Assembly: GCA_949316235.1 (NCBI GenBank)
Contig: OX438744.1
Span: 35,088,778-35,152,777 of the forward strand
DNA: 64,000 nt
Reading direction: 5' to 3'
Source of the DNA: Oegoconia quadripuncta
Taxonomy: Eukaryota; Arthropoda; Insecta; Lepidoptera; Autostichidae
Made by a program: the position numbers and the translations under genes. The notes beneath the pieces were generated by a model. That model did no database searches. It had not been told where the DNA came from and saw nothing but the letters and a program-made list of their open reading frames with translations. The stretch's first letter is position 1. Each line of letters opens with the position of its first letter. Shown here piece after piece: positions 24,801 through 39,800 of this stretch.

Positions 24801-27800
24801 GCGATTTTTATATTTAATTGTCCCGTTAACACTTTTTGTTAGTAAAATGTTAAACTGTGTTGATAGCAGTCAGTTCTATGTAGCCATTTAGAACATTGTT
24901 AGCCAATTAGAACCTCGCTGTAAATTCAATTCAGTACAGGTAGAAAATCATAATTTCACATAACTCGTTCTAAGAACCGAATTGGGTGTTATAGGAAAAA
25001 TCCAAACGAGATGCAGGCTACTCTATCCTTATGCGAGTTATTCATATATGAGTATTCATGAATTTACCTGAGTTAACCTGATAAATACCATTTTTAAATG
25101 TTTGTGCCCATGATCGCGACATAAATAAAAATAATAATAATAATTTCAGTAAAATTTGCCTATATCACGTAAGATTATTGAAGATTATTAATTTTTAGGA
25201 TCGGATGCGTATTTACAGTCGAGCAAGCAATTTACAGACTATGATAGCATTCAAATACACTAGACATGAAAAACTCTGAACACACACAGACTTATTTAAA
25301 AGAGCAACCCTTGAGTTTCTTGCTCGTTCTTCTCTAGGGAATCAGCTTTGTGAATGAGCAATAATGTCAAAAACTTTAATAATAAGATAAAAAAATGTGA
25401 CGTTTTCAAGTGATAATTTTTATCCTACGAAATAAATATTTTTTTGATTTTGACACACTCACTGCCGTCAAATGCATAACACCAGTCATTTTTCGTCGTC
25501 ATAAAAGGCAGGACTATGCATAGTAGCATAGAGCACAAAAAATCTGCTATCCTGACCCTGCCCCATGGCGATTAGAGATGCAAAGGAAATATACAAATCG
25601 TAATGTGCGAGAGGATTATGTCCTGCAGTGGACTTCTACATGCTACTGATGTGTGAGAGTAAGTCTGTAAACCCTTTGTTGTACTACTTGTATTATGAAA
25701 ATTCACAGCATTGTTCAATAAAGGACTACCTGTGGAGGCTATTTTTGACTATGTTGTTCTACTTTATATTATAATATAATGTAACGACTGTCAGTTTCCC
25801 GAAAATAAATAAAAGACTTAAAAAGAATTCTTGCAACCGGGAGTAAAATGGGCGCACAGGCGGAATTTTGTGTTGCTCACTATGTTTTCAGTTTTTCGGC
25901 ATTTCCTATAACAAATGTTGAAAAAGAACTCAGTACTTATACTTTATAAATAAATAAAAATATAAGTGCATGTTTATACCACTCATTGTTACTAAAGTTG
26001 TAATAAAGGGAAAGTTAAACAGAATCTAAAACCCCTCCCACTTCTCATTCTCTTTTCGCAGTTATTGTTTCATGAATATTTACTAGCCCCCTGAAATTTT
26101 AACAGATGAATTCAAATTCATGGTCTATCATTGGCGAATTTAGAAATTCCAAATCTTGGGCTGCACCTGGATGTAATCCTTTAATCTGTCTAACGTCTGT
26201 AACTTGATGTCAACAAATAGTAACAAATAACAATGATACAAAGAAATCAATATCGGCTCGTCCAAGTACACATTAAGGTGCTAACAACCGAAATGACCAA
26301 GTATAATATTGAATATTCGTATTAACGCGCTTTATAAGGCATGATTGTAGTTTACGTATTATTTGAGTTCACGTTTTTTTCTGTTTGCTCATGATTTTTC
26401 TGAGTTTGTTTATGAATTTTATGTACTCATCTAGTTATGCTACAATTTAAGTTTAACATTTAGATTTTTTTCAAGGATGTGATTTCTATGATCCTACACT
26501 TTTTTAACCCCCGGCTCATAGGGACCTGTTTCAAGTTCGATGCCTTTGCAACAAAACAGCTAACCTACAGGTCTACCGCCTAACACAAAGCAACACTATA
26601 ACGATGGCTATAGCGATAGCTCTTGAAATCCTTAGGCCCCTTTCGCCTAAGGATTTCAAGAGCTATTCTATGTGTCAAACGCATACATTTGTCATTCACT
26701 TATTGCGTTGACTTTGTTTTGAAAAAAGTAAAGATATAGCTTTCATAAGGCGGTACGAAATGACAAGATGACGTCACAAACTATAGCAATAGTCAAAGCA
26801 ATCAAGTTAAGCGATCGACCCGCAGAATTGTAAACTGCTTTTTTCTTTTCAAAAGCTGGTTTTTACGAAATAGTTGTTAGTCATGTTTGATGAAATCGTT
26901 TCCGTCGTTTCCAAGTTTGAAACCTTTGTCCGTTTGTGGTATTGCAGCGCCAAAACAGTTAAATCAGTTTGAAAAGTTTCGACACTGACTAAATACGGAG
27001 ACCTCCTGCCTGAAGGCTATTGACGTCCTAGATGAATCCTGGCTACGGACCTGCCTTCAGATAGGTACATAGGCAATTAGGCACTAGCGTCATTGGTAAG
27101 AAGGTCCTAACAATTTGGACAAATCATGATAATTATAGCAAATTCTCCCATAAACTCAGCATACAAAGAGAAAAAAAAAAAAAGTATTGTTTATGAAAAC
27201 AATTAAGTTAAATCCTCCGTCGTAGCTGGTTTCATGGTTTCAAGAAGCCGTTGACGAATTTCTGCGTGGTTGACTGTACAAAACTCACCAAGAGCATATC
27301 TGATGATGAGCTGGTTCTGCAATTCGATCTTGCTGAAGATGCCCCAACTAGATTTGCCCTCAGGGATGGGGTTGTTGCGTATCCAGCCGCCACACGCGAA
27401 CTCGTAGAAATCATTGCATGGGTCCTGGGTCTCGTCCAGTGCGCGGATGACCTCACTGGCTGTGTATATGCAGGAGCTGGATAGGCAGACGCTGGATTCT
27501 TCTAGAAAACACAATTTGGGTGGGAATTAGTCGAGTCTACTGCCATGAAGTTCATCCCGAACAACGGATTCACTAATAGGATTGGGGAATACGCCCAAAC
27601 GATTCTGAATCATCAGACCGCTGGATCAGTTCCCACAGAGCCTCCCAGTGCCTCCCGTTTTCATAACTTATTAAGAATTGAATGGCGAAAATGTGAAAAT
27701 CCTGAGCAGTTCTGCTCTTTATCACATGATTATAATTTGGGATATCTCTATTGTAAAAATCGCCCTATTCCTGCAGTTCTCTGGATATATCTTGACGACT

Positions 27801-30800
27801 TGTTTGGTGTAGTGGTTAGAAACTCTGACCACTATACCAAAAGGTCGCGGGTTCGTATCCCGCTAGGGGCTTGTGTTTGTATGATGAATACGGACATGTG
27901 TACCCGAATTATGGATGTTTTCATTTATAATAAGTATTTATTTACAAAAAAAATGTATTTATGTAGTATATCATCCATCTGGTATCCACAACACAAGCCT
28001 ATAGTTGCTTAAAGTGGAACTAGATGGCATTGTGTGCGTGTCCAAGGATATTTATTTATTGTTATCTTAATCATGGTCTTTTTAGGTCAGAGTCAGCGTT
28101 CAAGTGGACTTGCTATGTTTTTCTCATAATAAGTTGACGATTAGCTTCAAGCCGCGTGGTTGTTTTTTTAAACCTTGATGAAAGTAACCTATGTTCGTCA
28201 CCAATCCCTCAACTCCCCTTATGCAAAAACTTAAGTAATTTTCCTCCGTAACGAGGTGAAAGAAGGGCAAAGAAACAAATACATTTTCCATTATAATACA
28301 AAGAATGAATCGAACCCTGAATCTTTGTGTGTAGCTCAACTAATGGCCACTGCACTGATGTCACCAAATCGTAGGTAAGTAGGTATAGCGTGCAGTCAAT
28401 TCACGACTTCCTAGTAAGTACACAGAAAGTAATAATTATTGTTAGTGATGGATGACAACAATGAAGTCAGGTAATAAACTTCCGGAGTAGAATAAAAATA
28501 GCAATACTAGTAAAAAATAGATATGATCTTAGTACTTTTTAAAGACTAAGCTGGTGCTTAATCTGATTAACAACAGAGGCGAACGTGCTAATACGTGAGA
28601 TTGATTAATTTATTTGATTTCAATGTATTCTATGAGCGCCTTTTAGGAGAGAAGGCTGGTACAGCTGAAAATCAGCGCTATGTTTCATGCCACAGCATTA
28701 TGCTGAGTTGGAACCTATATCAGATGCATTATTATGTCTAGTTTTTTTTTATCCACAACGGGTTAGCACTTGACCTCAATCACACCTGATGTTAAGTGAA
28801 GATGAGGCCGAAGGTGGTAGTGTACTGACCTGGAAACCCTATCTTATTTGGGGGACTGGCTATATTATCTCTGACAACCGGAACACAACAATGCTATTGC
28901 TGTTTGGCGGCTGATTTAAATAAGATGGTGGTAGCTAGCCAGGCGGACATTTAATATGCCCTACCACCAACCAAACCGAGTACTAAATATGTACCCCGCT
29001 GGGGATCGAGCCCGCGACCTCCGAATCGTAAAACCAGTGTTGTTTACATTGAGCCACGGAGGCGGTTATAACGAGTAGCATTGTTTTATTTTTGTTTTTA
29101 TCTTATTTTAAGGAGCTTAGTTGAAAGTGACTATGCCGCTCCGTTGGTACAGCTTTGTACTAGACGGCTAATTCCTCCATCGCGCAGCAATTTTATATAA
29201 ATTATACATATGTTTGGCTGCTAGAGACGCAGGGTGTGCTAGAGCCCTATTGCAACCACCTAATACCCATATTTTATTGGTTATAACAACTTCTCTTCTA
29301 TAATCCTCGTTACGGACACATTCCATCAGCACATGATAGGTATCCTCCACCGCATCACGAGTAGCATTATTATTTCAATGAAAAATGTTCGTGGCCATTG
29401 TAAACTGAATAAATGTTTTCTTTCTTTCCTTCGCTAAGGTATACCAACCAAATTGTGATTGGACTACGTAATCACACTTTTTGAACGTTCCGTATCATTT
29501 AAATTTTGACAGATGGTTGAATAGAACTTCTTTAACTTCTCTCTTTGAGCTCTTACCCACTGCCACTTCAACTTAATAACCGCTGGGCTATATCGATGAC
29601 TTTCATTCGCCCACAGATTTCTTCATTCTTGATTCGATCACGTAGTGAAACGCCGAGCATCGCCCTCTCCATTTTGTATAGATATTGAGAATGACATGAC
29701 ACGTCATGGTACCCTTCAAAGAAAAATGACTAACTGAAATAATATGAAATAAATTTGCTTTAAGAAATTTTATAATAATACTGATATAATCGACGATAGT
29801 AGGCCTCTGGACAACAATTTTTGGGATTCGAAAACTTGAATAGCCGAAACTACGACGGTTTCTTTAAAATAGAGAACTGAGAATTAGTATTTATTCTCCA
29901 GATTTTTTAAACACATCAGTCGAAAGACGTCCACTGGTGGACAAAAGCCACCCCCAAAGATTTTTTGAATGATTAGAATATATTTAATAAAAGCTTTCCG
30001 ACAGCGATATCGTCCGAGTGGTATTACTATCGCGGAGTAATCGTCGTTAGTTATCCCGAACCTTCAACTGGGTCAAAGAGCATCTTAATTCTTCTTCCAG
30101 ACCACTTTCTATCGGTACAGTTGTTCCGCCGTATGATTGAGCAACTTGACAACATCTTTGTTAGCTTCAGGTTAAGCAACAAACAAACAACATCTAAACT
30201 TTCGCATTGGATTGAATGTAGATTGAGTAGCCAATGAACTAATCCTACAATCGATAGGATAGATAAACCTCATATTTTCGTTTCATTCACTGACTCTATT
30301 ATCTGGATACCTAATTCCATCCAACATTACTTTGGTAATGGACGTTACCCCCATCGCCTGTTTTACAATCATCCTGAAGAAATTCTATCTAATATGAAGA
30401 CTTCATAGATTATAAAGACAACTATATACAATAATAGACGACGCTACACGTTGTTATTTTGGGTGTGGATGGCCCTTGCGACATTGAACTACTTGATACA
30501 AGTGAAATCGATATTACTAATGTACGAGATGTTAGTTTATGTGGGCGCTCCCTAAAACATATGAGTAAGTCTTTCATTTGTGGTTCAGGATCGAATAAAT
30601 TTATGGGCATCTACCGGAAAATCTATTGCGCCATTGTAATAGCTTGTAACTAGTAAATAGAATACGAATCTTTTCTTTTATTAGACTTCAAGAATTAATA
30701 TTAACGTCAAAGTCAAAGTCAAAAATGCTTTATTTTGTAGGTACACAGAGTACACTTAAAATAGTCAATTTTACATAGTAAATTTTACATTTTTTAAGCT

Positions 30801-33800
30801 ACTGCTTGTTCAAATAGGCGTAAGATAGATGGTATAATTTTATGAATGTAAATATTGGAAATAATAATCCGGGTGAAACATTTCTCTGTTAGTCAGTATG
30901 TTCAAGCTTCGGAAAGGGAAATAATCTGTGAAAAAAGAAGCGGCCCGATAAAGCCACAATAACAGATTTCGTTCTTTTTTAATACAATTATGTAGGTAAG
31001 TTATTACTTACATTATAAAACTGTATTCAGTTTTATAATTTTTCTGAACTGGTCGAATTACACCAAGAGTTTTGTCATTCAGATAGTCAGTTGATGTTGT
31101 TGTGATATATGATCTTTAAATTTTAAGTCTTTAATAAGGCTACAACAGATTAGAAATTTGTGTGCTGGGCATCTTAGAATAACACCTTTTCTGTAAAGTA
31201 CTTCAGTTGTGTTTTTCGATTAGAAAAAGCAATTTCTATTTCTAAGTGATCCGAGGCTCGTTTTCCTTGTGTAGTTTGTTTCCAAGAAGGCAGGAGATAA
31301 CACTGACGGGCGATTATCTAAGTGTAATAGTATTCTGTGACAATAATAGACTTGAACACACGTGCGCTGTTGCACTGTCACATCTCACGTGCTTATGCGG
31401 TTGCGTGATCAATAGACAAAGGTCGAGATGCTACGCTCAGTTGCACCCAGCTGTTATATGTTTATACAAAGGTCTGCGAGGTAAAGGAATATACCTACCG
31501 TTAAAAATCTACAAGTATTCCCACATCATCACATATTAATATTAATTATTACACATCTGTAATTAATTTGGAAGAAGTTTTACAAAATATTAGGTCCTTA
31601 CTTATGAAATTGGCGTTTTGTATGAAGAATTTCATTAAGACTGTTTTCTCCATACAAACATTTTTGATTTTTTTTTGGGAACGGCAAATACAAATTTAAC
31701 TAAACTTGTGTGTATTATCGGATAACATTAAGTTAAGTATAGGCAGCGTTAATTTTTAAAAGTAACGGCTTTATAAAAGTTTCAGCGAATCTAAAAAATG
31801 ATTATGGGAAGCACATGTAAGAGCTGTGTTAAATTTTTTTTTATTATGTGATTTATGTGAAACCTTGAAATAAAATTCCATTTTCCAAATAAAAAACAAA
31901 TTTGGATATAGCTTTGAAAATCGTAGGAATTGGTACATAATATGATTAACGAAGAAAAAAACTCCAATTTCTAGTCTCAAATTAAACAAAGCTTCTACTG
32001 TGGATACTAGATAACGGCATAATAAATAGCATAATAATCAGTTGCCAGAGATAAAATATCCAGCACTCCAAATAAGATGAGATTTCCTGGTCACTACGCT
32101 ATCACCTTCGACCTCAGAAGTGCGTTAGCGAATGCACAACGGGTTACATAATAAAAATAGACTATATTATAATAGACGAGGGAAGGCCTATATCCCTGCA
32201 GTGGGATGTTTACGGGCTGATGATCATAAATAGGATAGACTCGGAAATAAGTGTTCGTATACATCATACAAACATTTACCTCTAGGGGATTCGAACCCAC
32301 AACCGTTGGTTTCGCAGACAAGGTCGTTATCCACTACACTAATCAATCGGACGCAAAAGAGTAAAAAGGTGAATAAATAACATTTGCGACTCATCAGTGG
32401 TGAAAATCATTAGATGAACACAGGAGGAAGGTTGCGCCTCCGTGGCTCAACGTAAACAACTTTGGGTTTATGGTTCAGAGGTCGCGGGTTCCATCCCCAG
32501 CGGGGCACATGTTTAAGTACTCGGTTTGGTTGGTGGAAGGGTATTTTAAATGTCCGCCTGGCTAGCTACCACCATCTTATCTAAATCTGCCGCCAAACAG
32601 CAATGTGATTAGCATTGTTGTGTTCCGGTTGTCAGAGATAAGATAGCCAAATGTTATCTTCACTGAACATCAGGTGTGATTAATGTCAAGTACCAATCCG
32701 TTGTGCAAAAAAAAAGGTTTCACGAGTGTCTGGAGTGCAACAATTTACCTCTAGGTTCAGGTTGGTAACACGGCGGCACGGGCAGATACGACGGCCCCCG
32801 CATCGTGAGCAGCAGTGAAATGGTCAGTAGGATGGCTAGCAGTAATACTCCAGACAGCACCAGCAGTACTCGCTCCAGTCTCGAGCGCTGGTGCCATCCC
32901 AGGAACGATATGCCCTAGAAAAGATGAGTGGAACTTAGACACGTTTAAGTAATTAAGAATGAAAATTATTTTAGCGAGGCTAACTGGTTACTAAACACGT
33001 TTTGTAGCTGTCTACAAAGCTGTAGCTGCCTTTCGTCTGTACGTAAAGGCAGGTTGTTGAACTAGCCAAACGCAAAGGTTAGGTTCCTCCTGTGCACATA
33101 GTGGGGGCTCCCCTCTGGGTTGCACAAGCGCAGTTCCTATAATGCAAGACGGCTAATTCAACGATCGGTCTATGATATACAACAGTTGGAAAGATAATCT
33201 ACATTATAAAAGCCAAGTGTGAGCAGGACTCGGGCTCCGTACGTAACATCACCATTGGTAAACTTTTTAAAGCAAAAAACAGAAATATGTATGCCTTGAC
33301 GATCATAATGATCTCAATTAACCGCAAATAATGTTTGTCTCATAATAATTATTATTAATAATATTTATAAATTTATTTATATTTATTCTTTCACGTGTGC
33401 CCTATCAAACGTGAGCCCTCCTGCCTATCAAATTTAAAAATTGTAAGGCACTGAAGTACCTAAATAAGGTTTTGATGACTTGTCAATGAAATGTCGTTAA
33501 AATCGATGCAAATCAAGAGTAGGACATATTAAGTACTAGCTTTCCGCCCGCGGCTTCGCCTGCGTGGAATAACTTTATCGTGGAAATTTGTTTATCTCGC
33601 GGGAGCTACTCACTTTATCAAGGTAAAAAGTATCCTATGTTTTAATCCAGGGTGTAATCTACCTATATACCAAATTTCATCCAAATCCGTTCATCCGTTT
33701 CGCCGTGATTGAGCAACAAACAAACAATCAAACTTTCGCAATAATATTACTGACGGTCGAATGGACATGACAAGTTTTTAAGGGTTCGAACCAGCGACCC

Positions 33801-36800
33801 ATCCATATGTAATCCGGCGTTACTTTATTACACCTTGAACCAAAAAAGTGGAAAAAAGTCATATTTACGCAAGCCAGCTACTTCGTGTTTTAGTTTTTTA
33901 TCTCAAACTGCGCCAACCTGCGCAAACGCTTCCGAAAATACACGTGTTGTTGATGTAAACAACCTTTGAACTCCTGCGTTCAAAATAGCTTGTTTGTTTC
34001 TAAACGTTCAAAAGCTGACATTTATGTTTCGAAAAATCCAAGTCAATGTGACTTCATACCTCACACATCGCTCTACAGGAGGGAATAGTGCAGATGAATT
34101 CAGTGGAAGTGTGCTCATCCCAGATAGAATCGCTTTCCTTCATTGAGAGGACTGGCTATTTGATCCCAAGCAGACGCAGAATAATAATGCTTGGCAGTTG
34201 ACTTCGAAGATAACCACGGTAGCTATAGCCAAGCAGACATTTGGAAATTACTGAACTCTTATTTGGAGAGAGTATCGACCATAACTACATAGTCATATAC
34301 GATAATGCGTCAGTTCGCGGCGCGTCCTACTATATGCATCTCTTATCCACTCACTTATATGTGATAAGGGGCAGAGAATTCTTTACGTAGCAACCCTGCC
34401 AGTATCGATTGATGAATTAGTGTTAAGTTATTGGCTACTTGACGGCTTTAATTGTTTTGACGTACCACGTACGCCTCCCTCGTATGGAAATGCCACTAGT
34501 CAACCGTTCAAGGATAATCAAATAAGTAGGTACACGGTGCCGCCGCCACCCGTCTCACAATATACGTATAGTCCGTATATCTCGCCCATAGCGAGGAATA
34601 CAACTGTATTGGTCCAATCTACGAGAAGATGGTATACATTACGCGGACTCAGTGTGGATTAGTTGATTTGTGTCTGACTAGTGGTCACCTGACAGTCAAT
34701 GTGTATTAAGCTGCCGCTGTAGGCTACTGATTTGGCTTAACGTAATTGAAAATAACCGAAATCGACTGTTGCACGGGCCCTCCGAAGCACGGAAACCACT
34801 ACTAAGCCACCCATGCAAGGACTGACCGCGCCAGACATTGCTTAACTTCGCTAATCGAAAACGAATAGCGAATGCGACTGCGCCACGAGTGCCTCAATTT
34901 GATTGAGAGTTTATAAATTAAATTTAACAAATAATCCAAAAGTAAATTTATTGGCCACTAATTCGTTCTTTAACTCAAAAGCGTTACAACTAATAATACC
35001 TATCCTACAGGAAACAGTCACTTTTCCGGAATAAAAAGTAGCCCATGTATTAATCCATGTCCTAGTCTGTCTATCAACCTAATTTCAACCAAATCTTTCT
35101 AGCCGTTTAGAAGTGAAGAGGTAACAAACATACACACATAAATACACAAACTTTCGCATTTATAATAGTTAGGAATTAGTTGGGATTAGTTGAGATTCGA
35201 TGATTTGCCCGTCGGCATCGTAATCATCGTCGTATTCTACATTACTTTATCACACTACAAAGTTTTATCGAACGGAGGAATTATTTGAAAATTTTTTTTT
35301 TTTTTCTAAAACCCGATGTTTGATTGTCCATTGTCCTCATACAATCCTCTCAAGAGTTTCAAGTTGTTTGAAGCCTGCCGACATCCTTACTGGGCATTCA
35401 CTGGGCACTCCCCTCTGAGCATACTCAACATGGGACACCGTGACACGAGAAGATGCAGATTTTGCAAAAGATCTACTATATATAAACGGTGTTATTTATA
35501 CGTCTGTGTCGCAAATACATATAATAACTGGAATCAGCTGGATGTGTCTGTGTGGGGTCAACCTATCCCGTTATATCTAATCTCAGGATTTCTCAAATTA
35601 AGTAAACACAAGATACTATAGCGATTGACCTTTCGACTAGGTACCTAACTGTTTTTTGAATGAAAATCGTTTTTATAGTACATTAAAGATTGTAGGTAGG
35701 TCAGTGCGAGTGGCTTTTATTGTACGAACATAAACATCGCATCATAAACGTTATAGTCCTTTTATTAGAATGTGCATTACAATATACAAATGTATACAAA
35801 GGGTGTTGTTTCTAACGACTAAGGGAGACATTGAATCTTGTTTGTGTTTACTTTCTATTCTGTATTTAATGATAATGTCAATCATGCGTTAGGACTCACT
35901 GACTCTGATAATACAGTTGTAACTATTTTCGGAGTCAGGGGTCTACTCTTATAGTTGACTTTAAATGTAGGTATTATCCATAACTCTAATCATTAAAAAT
36001 GCATTGTAACTTGGGTAATGTTTCACAACAATCTTTAAAAGTCCACTACTGGACATAAGCCTCTCCCATTTTCATCGCTTTCCTTGGGAGCTTTTGCCCT
36101 AATTGCTTTGCTGACCAAGCGGGTTTATTGTTATGTCTCGGTTTAAAATTCAGGGTTCTTTAGATCCGGTGTATGAGGATGATGATAAACATAAAGCGTG
36201 CATGAGGATAAAAATCCAACACTTAGGCCCGTATTAATAAACCATTCTCAAGATTGAGAACAGTCTTGTGCCTGGTCGTATCGTTGAAAACAGTCGTATG
36301 CGATACTTCTCACATCTTTAATTTGACCCAAGTTTTTCAAGTAATTAAATTTTGTATGAAATTATTGTAAGACATATATATTACCTATGCTGAAAATTCA
36401 ATGGGTAATTTGTTTAAATATGGTTTAAGCACTACGGGTAGGTACATACTCCTTTTATAAGTTAATGCCACAAGTCAACGTCACATTAATACGACAACGA
36501 TGCCATTGTGTTGTTGTTACGCAAGTACGTCACAGGACAACCTTTGAACTCATAAAAGTGGACAAGAATCTCGATATATAACCTGTGCTATTACTGTTTG
36601 GTGAGTGAAATTGCAGCGTCATTGTCGGCAGATTGTAGTAAAGAATGGAACAAAATTTTGGCTATTGCGCGATTGGTACACAATTTCTTCAAAATTGCGC
36701 GATTGCCGCATACCTTCTTCCCAACACAGGCGAATATGAAAAATTTTCTTACGGTATTCGCCATTTTTTATATGGATAATTTTAAATAAAAATATTCTAA

Positions 36801-39800
36801 CTTTCTCGTCGTCTTATACACGCTTTTAAGTTTTTGGGTTTACTGATCGATCGTAACTTGAATTGGAAAGATCACATCGAGGCCGTGTGCTGTAGACTGG
36901 ATCGTTTCGTTTTCGCCTTGAGGAGACTAAGAACCACTGTCTCATCCTAAGCTGCAATCGCAGCATATCATGCCATGTCTCCTCTGTTCTAAATTATTGT
37001 CTGATAGTTTGGGGCAATTCAGTGGACGTAGACAGGGTATTTAAGCTACAGTAAAAGTGTATACGGACTATTATGAATGCCTGGTTTACTGACAGTTGTA
37101 GGCCGCTGTTTAAAAAGCTTAATATCCTACGCTGCCTTGTCTGTATATTCGCAATGTTTGTGTGTTTGTTAACATACTTCCACATTATTTTAAAACATAC
37201 TGAAGTGTCAATTAGGACACAAAGTGCACAGTACATGAATCTGCTGCATCAGCCTAAATGTTCTGCAGATATTTACAAAACGAATATTTACAACCTTCCC
37301 GATAGAGTAATACAAGGAATGGAATAGATCTTATAATGTAGTATGTAGCAAATAAATATTTCTTTCTTTACTACGTATTGTAATAGAAAATAAGAAGGTA
37401 TATAATATATACCCCGTCTGGAACTAAGGCCTGAACATAAAATAGGACTGGAGTGTCCATACGATGTACCCCAAGGTCAGTAGGTATGCGGCGAAGTCGC
37501 GATGAGGTACCAGAGTGCATTTGTCAGGTTTCTTACCGTCTGCTGCCGACTTGCCCGAAGGTTCGAGGGAACTACACGTACAAATCCGAATATCTCCACT
37601 AAACCCTATTCACCTTGCAGGCACATTGAACGAACACAAAAGAGCTCGCCTTTTGTTAAGTCTGTCGACTGCAGTTTGTATGTGACTCTATTCAAATAGG
37701 CTATAAAATATACAAGTGCTTGCCCTATTCTATTTTAAGCTACATTCTTACGAGTATTAGTACGAATACCTAAAGTAGTATTAAGCATACATGTTACTTC
37801 TACGGAAATTGAAAATGTATAATTATTACATAAATTAATTAATTAATTAAAACAAAAAAATATTATTACGTCAACTTTGTATATGTACTTACAAGTTTTT
37901 GCTTATGGTACAAGTCTATTGCAAGACGTATAATCAGTGCCTTTTTGGGAACTTTTTAGGCAGGCGGGTTTACCATTACCGTTTTAGCTTTGTGCTGCTT
38001 GTCACCTATTGCTATACCTATGGCCTATGACGTCCAGTCGCATGCGTCACTTTGCTATTATGCGCGCGGATTCATCGCGATAAATCCTTTCCTTTTTAGG
38101 AATTCCACATCCACCTTTCTATGGTAAAAGAGTTGTCGGTCCTGGCTAGCTGCTGTACCTTGCCGGTTCCCTCAAGAGATAGGGATTTAGCGTAACGCCT
38201 TCGGCCTCATATTCCTAACCGCTAAACCTGATTGCTAACCGCTAAACGCTTTTAAAATAGCTAGCCTGAGCCGGGAATCGATTCAATAATAAAGGCACAT
38301 TACATTATCTTCAGGATAGTAACTACTATGATAATAACAGTTTGCTCTATCAAATGCGGGGTAGAGTGTCGTCAAACTCCAGTTAATTTGTCTATTTGCA
38401 GGAGAATAACATTACTTCATCTCACCGAAATTCATAAATGAAACCATTATCAATCGTATATATATTTTTATACTATCATCAGTTGATCATCAGTTGCTTC
38501 AGATATATGGCCCTCTACTTTGTACCAAAATTTACTCTTTTTAAGAGACTAAACCGTGCTCCCTATCAGAGCAAAGTACAAGAGACTAAACAAGGTAAGA
38601 AAGAGTAAATTTTGGTACACAGTAGGACCAAGTTCGCAGTTTAACTTAAATAAAAAAAAGTACCTCGCTACGATAGTGAGCACGCTTTAGTCTGTTATAC
38701 CTTGCTCCCTATCGAAGCAATAACAAAGAGTACATTTTGGTACAAAGTAGGACCAAGAAAAAAATTTTGGAGACGTTTGCATACTATTGTACTTTTTACT
38801 ATTGTAATTATTTATGGTTTCCCTTTTCTATTGATTTGGGAAAACCGATAAAAAGGGTCTATTCTAGAATTTTATCCATTGCCGGGAACAACGCAGCTAA
38901 TCTAAATAGAATAGACACAAAACAGATGCCTCTATTGTATTTACGCCGACGTCGGTTAGGTCAATTGATAGGTTGATTGGCGCATCCTCATCGGTCTATT
39001 TCCGCTTATTGTGACACAAGTGTATAAAGTATCACATTAATAGCTGTAATGAACTATTTGTTTGTAAGACTAATTAAATATTACAAATTATCTTCTATTA
39101 TTATTAATTGACTGCTGCGGCCTTGGTCTAATACTCAGTAGGTATACTTTTTCAGTGGACAAGCTAGTGTTACTACCACTAAGGGAACGTACCGATGCTA
39201 CGTGACCGGTTTAGGGGGGCGGGGGGGCCTTCAACATACCACGCTCCATCTCTGGAGGAGGGTGGGGGAGGGGTCGTTGTCACGTAGTAAAAAATAAATA
39301 AACCGCTTTAAATTACAAACCCGTTTTTTTATTAAAATAACATAAAAATACTATATGTATGGTTTTAACGCTTAAATTAAAACGCAGAAAGAACTAACCT
39401 CTTAGTACCTGTTTTCTGACTATAATCTGTTTGTATTTTTATTACTATTATTTATTAAATATATTTACTTTTTGGGCCACTAACTTGTTTGTAAGACTAA
39501 TTAAACTAGGGAATTTGGTAAAACAGCATACAATGTGAGCCTCCCCACGTACCTTGGTTTGCAATATCTAAGTTACGCAGGCAACAAATGGTAATCGCCC
39601 ATGGGTTACGCTCCGGACACTATCCAACAAATTCATTTACTTATCTGATGCTACGCGCCTAAACCCTTTTAGGGACGCACTTGTAAGGTCGTTAGGGCTG
39701 AATGGGATCGATGTTGGGATGTACCATAACATATAGTCGGATCCAAGTTCAAGTTCAGCAAGGACACTGTTCTCTATCTTCGGTAAAGATTTGTATTAGG

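Noticed and set aside
20577..27501. Possible second M13 gene or tandem duplicate
   Set aside because: Every M13 piece falls once in collinear order, with phases that join into a single protein; no exon is duplicated.
27796..27870. tRNA-like sequence with A and B boxes
   Set aside because: It is the head of a dispersed SINE with many copies; the stems of a functional tRNA do not form and a SINE body follows.
27251..28012. Plus-strand frames of 77 and 155 codons
   Set aside because: The first is antisense to exon 3; the second runs through a SINE family B copy and has no domain.
32757..32942. 61-codon minus frame at the membrane-anchor exon
   Set aside because: Out of phase with the gene; the correct frame encodes the hydrophobic anchor between a TAG acceptor and a GTAAAT donor.
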